Shown: piece by piece, positions 56,735 to 64,000 of the stretch
Numbering within the stretch: position 1 is the first letter of the stretch
Layout of the letters: each line of letters starts with the position of its first letter
From: Rheinheimera sp. EpRS3
GTDB lineage: Bacteria; Pseudomonadota; Gammaproteobacteria; Enterobacterales; Alteromonadaceae
Length of the DNA: 64,000 bases
Direction: 5' to 3'
NCBI RefSeq assembly: GCF_001513785.1
Contig: NZ_LNQS01000008.1
Location: forward strand, 310,001-374,000
Program-made: the position numbers and the translations under genes
Notes under the pieces: generated by a model
Databases searched by the model: none
Told to the model about the DNA's origin: nothing
Seen by the model: the letters and a program-made list of their open reading frames with translations, nothing else

Positions 56735-57262
56735 CTAGTACGGCCAGCCATGTGCCTCGTTAAACCCTGACCTATTCATGAGATCAGATATAAGCTCTTC
56801 TACAAGCTTATAGTCTGACGGATACACCAATTTCATTTTGCCGCTTGCCTTCTTAAGCTCGGATTTTCTTAACGGCACCTGATACTTAGACCCCCATTGC
56901 ACGAAAATTGTGAGTCGCTCAAGTAGGTCACGTTGAAAATCCGTAAGATTGAGGTCCAATTTTCGTGCGACATCTGAAAGATCATGCGCAGCTTTGTGGA
57001 AATGCCGAGGATCCAGCCGGTCTTTGGAAAGATCCGGTTTAGACTGAAATACTAAAGCACCTTTCATTGCATTTTCAGCAGAGAGTCCAAGAAGTAGCAT
57101 TGCTCCCTTCATTGCCCCTACTCGACGATAATTATCTTCCTCACTCCGAATCGATTCGTGACCTGAAAAAACTTCGTAGAGTGCCTTGGAGGCTTCATAC
57201 ATCTCGCACGACTGCCTAAACCAGCTCTCAGGTGTCGACACACCTTTTTCGAACTCGATCAC
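56735..57262 (-). CDS. Hypothetical helical protein, possibly HEPN-like
   Basis: 175 residues, predicted mostly helical. The stretches LLLGLSAENAMKGALVFQS near residue 57, HDLSDVARKLDLNLTDFQRDLLERLTIFVQWGSKYQVP near 93-130 recall HEPN-type nucleotide-binding or RNase-like families that pair with nucleotidyltransferases, but the catalytic RxxxxH motif is not obvious and this is a weak inference. The start codon is GTG with a strong AGGAG five bases before it; a perfect 12-base hairpin lies immediately upstream of the ribosome site. No partner gene follows on the same strand within 200 bases. Confidence 0.55.
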   Translation of the reverse strand: MIEFEKGVSTPESWFRQSCEMYEASKALYEVFSGHESIRSEEDNYRRVGAMKGAMLLLGLSAENAMKGALVFQSKPDLSKDRLDPRHFHKAAHDLSDVARKLDLNLTDFQRDLLERLTIFVQWGSKYQVPLRKSELKKASGKMKLVYPSDYKLVEELISDLMNRSGFNEAHGWPY

Positions 57263-57275
57263 AGATTCTCCTAAT

Positions 57276-57311
57276 TATAGAGCGAACACTTATTCGGCAG
57301 TTCGCTCTATA
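57276..57311 (-). promoter_or_regulatory. Strong hairpin in the leader of the HEPN-like gene
   Basis: TATAGAGCGAAC and GTTCGCTCTATA form a perfect 12-base stem around a 12-base loop, ending three bases before the AGGAG ribosome site of the gene. As DNA it is a long palindromic operator candidate; as RNA it could control ribosome access. Confidence 0.6.
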
Positions 57312-57417
57312 TTTAAACACAGCTTGACCAAATTTTGTAAACTCAATGTGATAAACATTACTTTGCTTTTTGATCATTTACAACGAATTATAGGTACAAG
57401 TCTTTTTGATGTTGACG

Positions 57418-57448
57418 CCCCCGGTCCGTCTAAAAAGACGGGCTGGGG
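57418..57448 (+). terminator. G/C-rich hairpin between the HEPN-like gene and the chemoreceptor
   Basis: CCCC...CCGTC pairs with GACGG...GGGG (10 of 12) around TAAAAA, followed by TTTTGCG on the + strand. No + strand gene precedes it; on the - strand it lies downstream of the chemoreceptor stop. Confidence 0.45.
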
Positions 57449-57474
57449 TTTTGCGTAGTATTTATGCTGCTGGC

Positions 57475-59334
57475 TTAGGCGTGGAACCGGTCTACCGTTT
57501 GATGTAAACGGGCTGCCTGCTGGGCGACTTCTTCGCTAATCGACGCATTTTGTCTGGCGTGGGCGTAGGTTTCATCTGACAGATCCCGAATTTTAACCAC
57601 GTTTTTATTTACCTCTGCTGCCACATGGCTTTGCTGCTCAATTGCCGCGGCTATTTGCGTGGTCATATCCATAATATTGCTGACATCTGCAGTGATTTCA
57701 CCCAGTAAACGCATGGCCACATTGGCCTGGCTGGCGCTTTCGCTGCCCTGCTCGCGACAACTTAGCATTACTTTAACAATTTCATTGGTACGCCCCTGCA
57801 GGCCGCCTACTATGGCTTCAATCTGCCGGGTTGATTCCTGTGTGCGCATAGCGAGGTTTCGTACTTCGTCTGCCACTACGGCAAAACCACGGCCCTGATC
57901 GCCTGCTCTGGCTGCCTCAATGGCAGCATTAAGTGCCAGTAAGTTTGTTTGTTCGGCAATGCCCCGGATAACGTCCAGCACCGAGCCTATAGTTTTGCTG
58001 TCCTGCTCAAGCTCTGATACTACCCCGGCCGCATTTTGCAGCCTGTCTGACAACAGCTGAATACGTTGCACGGTTTGCTGCACTTCCATTCTGCCGGTCT
58101 GGGCATTCTGGTTAGTGGCCTCTGCCCTGGCGGCGGTGTTTTCCGTATTACTGGCGATTTCGTTTATGGTAGCGCCCATTTCCGTTACCGCCGTGGCAAC
58201 CATGTCAGTTTCACTTTGCTGTTGTTGCATGCCGCGGCTGGTATCGGCGGTAGACTGCGCCAGTTCATTGGTGGCCTGATCGAGCATTTCCAGCGCCTGA
58301 TTTACCGTTTTAATTAAATCCTGAAAATCACCCAGCATGGCGTTGAAGTCTGTCGCTAATGTGCTCATTTCATCTTTACCGGCAACATCAACCCGCATAC
58401 GAAAATCGTTACTGCTGCGAATAAGGCCAATGGTTTTACATACATCCAGCACCGGGCGCAATATGCTGCGGCTGGTCATCGCTACCAGCAGCAACACTAC
58501 CGCCAGCACCAAAACAAAAATACCTACCGCCAGCCGTTGCACTGAAGTAACTGCATCGGCAATAGCTTCGCTGGTCTGCACGGATAACTCGCTAAGGCTG
58601 GTTTCAGTAGTTTGAATGGCGGTGCGCATTTGCCCGGTTAAACCCTGGGTTTCGTCCAGACCGCTTTGCTGAATTGAGCTGACCAGCGCCGTAAAATGCT
58701 GCTGATAGTTATCCAGTAAATTTTTACTGGCCGGATCATCCGCTACTGCTTGCTGTAGCTGCAATGCCACCTGGTTAAACTGCTGCTGGTAAGCCAAGTC
58801 CCGGCGCAGCAAAAAGTCTTTTTCAGCACGGCGTAATTGCAACAATAATACGCTAAGGTTGTCACGCCCCAGTTGCTCAAAGCGGCTTTCAAGCTGGTGC
58901 ACGGTTTGGCGCAGTTCTCCCATCATACCGGAGGACGGGTTCAGGCCGATAACCTGCTGCTGCGCCACTAACTGATTAAATGCCTGCTGATACTGCGCCG
59001 TTAAACCCAGAAACTGCTGCAATGGTTTGGCATCAATGTTGTGCTGCACCAGCAACTGCTGTAGCTCTGTTGAACGCTGCTGCATCTGGCTGTAGTGATC
59101 ATTCAGCCGCTGCTGGTACTTAAGATCGGTGCGCATAACAAAGTCTTTTTCATGGCGGCGAAACATCAGTACGTCGGTACTTATTTGTTCTACCAATTGC
59201 TGTGTTCTGGCCAGAGACGTTAACTGCGCACTTTGATAAAACAGGATCAGCAACATTACTGCCATTGCCACTACCAGTGCCCCGCCGTTAATAAATAACC
59301 GCTGTTTTATCGATAACTGTCGTAACTGATTCAT
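57475..59334 (-). CDS. Methyl-accepting chemotaxis protein with HBM-type sensor
   Basis: Transmembrane chemoreceptor, about 619 residues. N-terminal membrane helix (about 12-34), then a long helical periplasmic sensor with two related halves marked by FRRHEKDFVMR and LRRAEKDFLLRRD, the signature of the HBM (helical bimodular) domain; a second membrane helix near 270-290; HAMP; and a cytoplasmic signalling hairpin with IAEQTNLLALNAAIEAARAG and GRGFAVVADEVRNLAMRTQE. Known HBM receptors sense organic acids such as TCA intermediates; the ligand here is unknown. Start at ATG 59334 is preferred over 59358. No CheR/CheB pentapeptide is seen at the C-terminus. Confidence 0.93.
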   Translation of the reverse strand: MNQLRQLSIKQRLFINGGALVVAMAVMLLILFYQSAQLTSLARTQQLVEQISTDVLMFRRHEKDFVMRTDLKYQQRLNDHYSQMQQRSTELQQLLVQHNIDAKPLQQFLGLTAQYQQAFNQLVAQQQVIGLNPSSGMMGELRQTVHQLESRFEQLGRDNLSVLLLQLRRAEKDFLLRRDLAYQQQFNQVALQLQQAVADDPASKNLLDNYQQHFTALVSSIQQSGLDETQGLTGQMRTAIQTTETSLSELSVQTSEAIADAVTSVQRLAVGIFVLVLAVVLLLVAMTSRSILRPVLDVCKTIGLIRSSNDFRMRVDVAGKDEMSTLATDFNAMLGDFQDLIKTVNQALEMLDQATNELAQSTADTSRGMQQQQSETDMVATAVTEMGATINEIASNTENTAARAEATNQNAQTGRMEVQQTVQRIQLLSDRLQNAAGVVSELEQDSKTIGSVLDVIRGIAEQTNLLALNAAIEAARAGDQGRGFAVVADEVRNLAMRTQESTRQIEAIVGGLQGRTNEIVKVMLSCREQGSESASQANVAMRLLGEITADVSNIMDMTTQIAAAIEQQSHVAAEVNKNVVKIRDLSDETYAHARQNASISEEVAQQAARLHQTVDRFHA

Positions 59335-59413
59335 ACTGCCTGCCTGAGTTATTAACAACTCAGTTGAGCATAGCGCAGCCAGATAAAAGTGCGGGCTATT
59401 TTTCGGCTAACCA

Positions 59414-59938
59414 TTAATTGTATATAATATAGGCACTTAAACTGCATAAAGTGCCAAGAGTGGCACCGGCGATAACATCAAGCGGAAAATGTACGCCCAG
59501 CATAATACGTGACAACCCCACACTGCAGGCCCAGATCAGCGCTAAAACGGCCAGCGCCGGAAAATAAATGGCCAGTGTGGTTGCTACCACAAAGGCACCG
59601 GCCGTGTGGCCGGAAGGCAGGCTAAAGCGGTCAGAAGGGGTAATATGGGCATAACCAAACACCGTTAAAATATCTGCTGGCCGGGCCCGTTTGATACAAT
59701 TTTTCAGAACTAAATACAGCGGTAATTCCAGCGCAAAAGCCAGCAACAGTATCGTAGTTAACTCTGTAGCATCGGTATGGTTAAACAGATATAAAATGCC
59801 GCAAAGCAGCAGGTACAACGGGCCGTCGGCCGTTTTAGACAAAAAGTAGCTGGCGACAAATGCCTGCCGGGACGAGCTGCGGCTGAACAAGCTGCAAAAT
59901 GAGTGGTGATCCCATTGCTCCAGACGTTTAAGTAACAT
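59414..59938 (-). CDS. PAP2-family membrane phosphatase
   Basis: 174-residue membrane phosphatase of the PAP2 (type 2 phosphatidic acid phosphatase) family. The three motifs are LKNCIKRARP near residue 80, SLPSGHT near 110 and SRIMLGVHFPLDV near 145, with about five membrane helices. It could be an undecaprenyl-pyrophosphate or lipid phosphatase (PgpB/BacA-like role); the substrate cannot be told from sequence. Confidence 0.92.
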   Translation of the reverse strand: MLLKRLEQWDHHSFCSLFSRSSSRQAFVASYFLSKTADGPLYLLLCGILYLFNHTDATELTTILLLAFALELPLYLVLKNCIKRARPADILTVFGYAHITPSDRFSLPSGHTAGAFVVATTLAIYFPALAVLALIWACSVGLSRIMLGVHFPLDVIAGATLGTLCSLSAYIIYN

Positions 59939-59993
59939 AACTGCGCCCTGTCATTTATCCTGACTAAACGCAGCCTAACGGCTTTTTATGACG

Positions 59994-62003
59994 TTATAAT
60001 GACATTTTACTGCGATAAAACGCGATGGCATCGGCTTCTGTCAACGGCTTGGCCAGGTAATAGCCCTGCACCGCATCACAAGACATGTTTTGCAGCAGTT
60101 GCAATTGCACGGCCGTTTCAACGCCTTCAGCCAGAATACGTTTGCCCAAACCATGTGCCAGCTTAATCATGGTTTTAACAATCATCATATCGGAATCGTT
60201 ACCGGCCATATCCATTACAAAACTGCGGTCTATCTTAATTTTGTCTATTGGCATACGCCGTAAATAGGCAAGTGAAGAATAACCGGTACCAAAATCGTCA
60301 ATAGATACGCGGATACCCAGTTGTTGCAGTTCCATCACGTAATTTGAGCCTTTTTCCATATCATGCATGGCGGTGTTTTCAGTGATCTCAAGCTCCAGCA
60401 GATCCGGTGAGACTTTGTACTGTAATAATAACCGCTGGATTTCACGTTTCAGGCCGTCAAGCTGAAAATTTACCGGCGACATATTTACCGCCAACGGAAT
60501 ATGTAAGTGCTGCTGTTTCCACTGGCTGATCGTGAGCACCGCCTTGCGCAGCACCCACAAATCCAGTTGCCGGTTTAGCCCCAGTTGCTCCACAAAGGGT
60601 AAAAACTGCCCCGGCATCAAAAAGCCTTTTTGTGGATGCTGCCAGCGTAACAGCACTTCAAAGGCTTCTATACTATTGCTCCGTGCACAACACTGCGGCT
60701 GGAAGTACAACACAAACTGGTTATGTTCCATCGCTGCCAGCAATTCTGTTTCCCAACTGATCAGGCGGCTGCTTTCATCTTCCATACCGGGCTGATACTC
60801 CAGCCAGCGGCTTTGCATGCGTTTGGCCTGATGAAAAGCAATATTGGCTTTTTGTACCAGTTGCTCTGCATTGGTGGCATGCTGGGGAAACCTTGCCAGG
60901 CCAATGCTGCAGCTTAATTTCAGCGAACCACAATCGAGCACAAAGCTTTTTTCTACCAGTTGCTGTAAATGCCGGATAGTAAACTGCAACTGGGTATCAT
61001 TATGTACATCGGTGATCACCAGAGTAAAAATATCGCCACCGGTGCGGGCAATTAATGCCGGTTTTAACACACTTTGTTCAAAACGCCGGATCAGCTGGCG
61101 TAAAATCTCATCACCTTGTTTCAGGCCAACCGACTCATTGACGGTTTTAAATTTATCTAAACCCAGCATCAGCAAATGTAGCGGTGCTGCTTTTTCCTGC
61201 CGCAACTGGTCGTTTAGTATAGATAACAGCGCATCGCGGTTTAATGCACCAGTTAGCTGATCGTAGCGGTTAAGGTAGTGGGCTTTTTCGGTTAGCTGCG
61301 CGTTGGTACTGCGTTCATGCTCTTGCAACCACATAATCAGGCTTAGCCCGAGGCAACAAAGCAAAAACAATTCGGCACTTTTATACAGCAGGATCCAGTA
61401 GCTCCATTCCTCCTGGCGTTCTGCCAGCATCAGCCAGATACCGTTGCCAACATATAATAAGCCCCAGAGTATCAACGTAACCACGGCCAGCCGCTGCCCC
61501 AATGTGGGTGACATTCTCTGCCATAACCCTACAGCAGCTGTCAGCAACACAATGCCCATCAATAACAGTCTGATATACAACTGAAAATATAACTGCCAAC
61601 TGGCGAAGGCGTCGGTTACTGCAAATGGCACTACGCTAAGTAGCGCAATAACAGCCAGCAACAGCAGAGTAGGCAGCAATTTTACTCTTAACAACAAATG
61701 CTGCTTGTCATGCCTTGTCATTACCATGCCGCGTAGTAGTAGCATGGCAAAAGCGTAGCTGCTGAAGATCAGTAAAAACTGAAATACTGAGGGGATTACC
61801 GCGGTTCCAGCCCCCAGCCCCGCAGCGCCCTGGATCAAAATTGCCGACTGATATAGGGCAAAACAAAGCAAGGCGGCAAACCAGCATTTAATGTATTCCT
61901 GCCGGTATATCCGGCTAAAATGCCACAGCAAATAACACAGTAATAAGGCTATGCCCAGCTGGGTAAAGTACACAACAAACCTGGCAAATAATTCGGAGGT
62001 CAC
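59994..62003 (-). CDS. Membrane GGDEF-EAL protein, probable c-di-GMP phosphodiesterase
   Basis: 669 residues. The first about 230 residues form a seven-helix membrane sensor region; then a GGDEF domain whose active site reads GGDIF (ARTGGDIFTLVIT), so cyclase activity is probably lost; then an EAL domain with the ExLxR motif as EVLLRW, NMSPVNFQ, EITENTA, IDDFGTGYSSL, KIDRSF and AEGVET, all of which predict an active phosphodiesterase. The start codon is GTG. Not in an operon with its neighbours. Confidence 0.93.
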   Translation of the reverse strand: MTSELFARFVVYFTQLGIALLLCYLLWHFSRIYRQEYIKCWFAALLCFALYQSAILIQGAAGLGAGTAVIPSVFQFLLIFSSYAFAMLLLRGMVMTRHDKQHLLLRVKLLPTLLLLAVIALLSVVPFAVTDAFASWQLYFQLYIRLLLMGIVLLTAAVGLWQRMSPTLGQRLAVVTLILWGLLYVGNGIWLMLAERQEEWSYWILLYKSAELFLLCCLGLSLIMWLQEHERSTNAQLTEKAHYLNRYDQLTGALNRDALLSILNDQLRQEKAAPLHLLMLGLDKFKTVNESVGLKQGDEILRQLIRRFEQSVLKPALIARTGGDIFTLVITDVHNDTQLQFTIRHLQQLVEKSFVLDCGSLKLSCSIGLARFPQHATNAEQLVQKANIAFHQAKRMQSRWLEYQPGMEDESSRLISWETELLAAMEHNQFVLYFQPQCCARSNSIEAFEVLLRWQHPQKGFLMPGQFLPFVEQLGLNRQLDLWVLRKAVLTISQWKQQHLHIPLAVNMSPVNFQLDGLKREIQRLLLQYKVSPDLLELEITENTAMHDMEKGSNYVMELQQLGIRVSIDDFGTGYSSLAYLRRMPIDKIKIDRSFVMDMAGNDSDMMIVKTMIKLAHGLGKRILAEGVETAVQLQLLQNMSCDAVQGYYLAKPLTEADAIAFYRSKMSL

Positions 62004-62172
62004 TACGGGCAGCCGGTAAATTTTGTTACCATCACCATAGCAAACAACCTGTCAAAACGACAACTATGTGACACGCTGCAGGCTACGAAAAACCAATAAT
62101 AATAATAGTTTGAGCTTACTCCAGTCAGCGCTATACTGTGGGCTCAGTACCTTTCCTCAACCGGAGCTTCTT

Positions 62173-62658
62173 ATGGAATACAACACTTCTGAATTATGTG
62201 ATCTTTATGCCGATTTAGTTGATGTAGTAGAGCCGCTGTTTGCCAGCTACGGTGGCAGACGTTCTTTTGGTGGTAAAATTCATACCGTCAAATGTTTTGA
62301 AGACAACGGCCTGGTACGGCAGATGCTAACTGATCCCGGCATTGGCAAAGTGTTGCTGATAGACGCAGGCGGCTCTGCCCGTCGCGCTATCATTGACGCT
62401 GAACTGGCGTCACTGGCTGCGGCTAATGGCTGGGAAGGCATAGTATGTTATGGCAGTGTACGCGATTTAGATCTGCTGGAAGATTTCGATATCGGTATTC
62501 ATGCGGTTAATGCCATTCCGGTGGGTGCTGATGACAAAGGCTTCGGTGAAACCGATGTGCCGGTCAATTTTGCCGGTGTCACCTTTTTGCCGGGCGATCA
62601 CCTGTATGCCGACAGCACTGGCATTATTATGTCGCCAGACGCACTGGATATTGAATAA
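62173..62658 (+). CDS. rraA: Ribonuclease E activity regulator RraA
   Basis: Trimeric inhibitor that binds RNase E and modulates RNA turnover. About 161 residues from ATG 62173 (GGAG eight bases upstream); the open frame extends 35 codons but the extension is low-complexity and unlike the family. [55 protein letters not shown] and [24 protein letters not shown] match RraA throughout. It precedes the arginase-superfamily gene by 12 bases. Confidence 0.96.
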   Translation: MEYNTSELCDLYADLVDVVEPLFASYGGRRSFGGKIHTVKCFEDNGLVRQMLTDPGIGKVLLIDAGGSARRAIIDAELASLAAANGWEGIVCYGSVRDLDLLEDFDIGIHAVNAIPVGADDKGFGETDVPVNFAGVTFLPGDHLYADSTGIIMSPDALDIE

Positions 62659-62670
62659 AACGGCACTGGC

Positions 62671-63729
62671 ATGCTGAATTTTTTTACCCGCGACCAACTT
62701 AACCAGCACTGCAGCATCCGTGATGGTGAGCTGCGCCTCGGGCAGGCACTAAACCTGCCTGATCCAGCACTCAACCTGGCTGAACAACTGGCGCAAAGCA
62801 AAGCTGAAGGCTGTCGCTTTGTGCTGCTGGGCGTGCCGGAAGATATCGGCCCCCGGGCAAATCTTGGCCTGGGCGGCGCAGACAAAGGCTGGACAGCGTT
62901 TTTAAACAAATTTGTAAACCTGCAAAGTAATCATTTTATTGCCGCCGGGCAAATTTTGCTGCTGGGCGAGATACAGTGTGCCGACTTACAACAGCAAGCC
63001 AGTAATCTTGATATCTCACAACCACAGCAGCTTAGCCAGCTACGGCAGCTGGTTGAGGTTCTGGACAACAGAGTTGCAACCGTGGTGCAGGCAATATTTG
63101 ACGCCGGCCTATTACCGGTTGTCATCGGCGGTGGCCACAATAATAGTTACCCGATAATAAAGGCGTTAAGCCAGGCCAGCGGCCAGCAGGTTAATTGCGC
63201 CAATTTAGACCCGCATTCAGATTTTCGGCCGCTTGAAGGCCGCCACAGCGGCAATGGCTTTAGCTATGCCTGGCAAGACGGCATACTAAAACATTACTTT
63301 GTACTGGGTTTGCATGAGCTGAAAAATTCAGCCGCAACACTGGCGCAATTACAACAAGCTGGCGGTGAATTTTGTAGTTATCAGCGAATTTTTGTCCGTC
63401 AGGAATTGAATTATCAGCAGGCGTTGGATATGTGTATCGACAATGTTGTGCTGGGCAATGGCGACATTGGTATTGAGGTAGACACCGACAGTATCAGTCT
63501 GATGCCGGTAAGCGCCTTTACTAACTGCGGCATCAATGTGCAGGCCGCTGAGCAATTTGTTTATCAACTGGCTAAATTACCCCGCAGCCGGTATTTGCAC
63601 CTGGCAGAAGCAGCTCCGCTACAACATCCGGCTGGTTTGGCCGCTGGCATTAACGAAGCAGGGCAAGTGTTGTCTGCACTGGTGTTGGCGTTTATGCAGG
63701 GTAAAAAAGATCAGGCTATTGCAATTTAA
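62671..63729 (+). CDS. Arginase/formimidoylglutamase-superfamily hydrolase
   Basis: Binuclear manganese ureohydrolase-like enzyme, 352 residues. The metal ligands are in VVIGGGHNNSYP near residue 150, NLDPHSDFRPLEG near 178 and VDTDSISLMP near 270, in the arginase order. Its closest functional type is formimidoylglutamase-like proteins of Gammaproteobacteria; the true substrate is unknown. It follows rraA and overlaps the convergent EAL gene by 14 bases. Confidence 0.85.
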   Translation: MLNFFTRDQLNQHCSIRDGELRLGQALNLPDPALNLAEQLAQSKAEGCRFVLLGVPEDIGPRANLGLGGADKGWTAFLNKFVNLQSNHFIAAGQILLLGEIQCADLQQQASNLDISQPQQLSQLRQLVEVLDNRVATVVQAIFDAGLLPVVIGGGHNNSYPIIKALSQASGQQVNCANLDPHSDFRPLEGRHSGNGFSYAWQDGILKHYFVLGLHELKNSAATLAQLQQAGGEFCSYQRIFVRQELNYQQALDMCIDNVVLGNGDIGIEVDTDSISLMPVSAFTNCGINVQAAEQFVYQLAKLPRSRYLHLAEAAPLQHPAGLAAGINEAGQVLSALVLAFMQGKKDQAIAI

Positions 63730-64000
63730 TCTTGTCTGGCTGCCACTGCTTTAACCATACGGCAAAACCACTGAGTTCAAACGGCCGTGAGTAAAAAAAG
63801 CCCTGCCCACGGCTGCAGCCCATGCGCAGCAATTTTTGCTCTACTTCTGCTTCTTCCACGCCTTCGGCTATCACACCCAGATCCAGATTACGCGCCATAT
63901 CAATAATGGCGCCGGTAATGGCAGCATTCATATCAGATTTATGCAGATCACTGATAAAAGAGCAGTCAACTTTAACGTACTGCACAGGGAGTTGCCTGAT
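63716..64000 (-). CDS. EAL-domain c-di-GMP phosphodiesterase, partial
   Basis: Last 94 codons of an EAL domain that enters from beyond the right edge. Visible are LPVQYVKVDCSFISDL, the AEGVEE motif (VIAEGVEEAEVEQKLLRMGC) and GQGFFYSRPF, all from the C-terminal half of an EAL domain. The N-terminal catalytic ExLxR and any sensor domain lie outside the window. Third c-di-GMP gene in the window. Confidence 0.88.
   Translation of the reverse strand: MRQLPVQYVKVDCSFISDLHKSDMNAAITGAIIDMARNLDLGVIAEGVEEAEVEQKLLRMGCSRGQGFFYSRPFELSGFAVWLKQWQPDKIKLQ

Overview
The window reads as chromosomal DNA of a free-living gammaproteobacterium. The order mrcA / pilMNOPQ-aroK-aroB-damX-dam, then rpe-trpS, together with argCBFGH, metJ / metBLF, rpmE-priA-ftsN-hslVU and rraA, points to the Alteromonadales or the Rheinheimera/Alishewanella-like group. 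That placement is inferred from gene content and order; no species can be named from the sequence alone.

1-13.7 kb is a pentose-catabolism locus. A long leftward operon encodes an IlvD/EDD sugar-acid dehydratase, an SDR sugar dehydrogenase, a ketoglutarate-semialdehyde-type aldehyde dehydrogenase, an aldose 1-epimerase, a YtfQRT-YjfF-type furanose ABC importer and an SMP-30 lactonase cut by the window edge. Divergent from it are a secreted GH43 glycosidase and an FAH-fold AraD1/GguC-type protein; a FadR-type GntR regulator lies beyond. Together they describe a non-phosphorylative oxidation of L-arabinose (or a close analogue) to 2-oxoglutarate. A shared operator-like motif (core TAGTATTACTA) sits twice in the divergent promoter region, and a weaker relative lies before the regulator.

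13.8-24.2 kb is the trpS-rpe ... dam-damX-aroB-aroK block, but it is interrupted. Between rpe and dam lie a TorF-like porin, two small membrane/secreted proteins and an AT-rich island (about 17.1-20.7 kb). The island carries a DPPY DNA methyltransferase operon with two proteins of unknown function, and a convergent phage-type adenine methyltransferase. The housekeeping dam gene is broken exactly where its catalytic DPPY motif should begin. This is the most unusual part of the window.

24.3-53.0 kb is mostly core: type IV pilus assembly (pilMNOPQ), PBP1a, arginine biosynthesis with a textbook tandem ARG-box promoter, a large beta-propeller/GGDEF sensor with a nine-G tract inside its active-site codons, the methionine regulon with two MET-box arrays, malic enzyme, rpmE, priA, ftsN, hslVU and a DUF971 gene.

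53.0-57.4 kb is a small accessory zone: an antitoxin with no toxin beside it, an HxlR / SnoaL-like / SDR cassette, a lipoprotein, small orphan genes, a gene remnant and a possible HEPN-like gene preceded by a strong hairpin. 57.5-64 kb holds an HBM-type chemoreceptor, a PAP2 phosphatase, a GGDEF-EAL protein, rraA, an arginase-superfamily enzyme and the end of another EAL protein.

All assignments come from reading motifs, lengths and gene order by eye; no database search was run.
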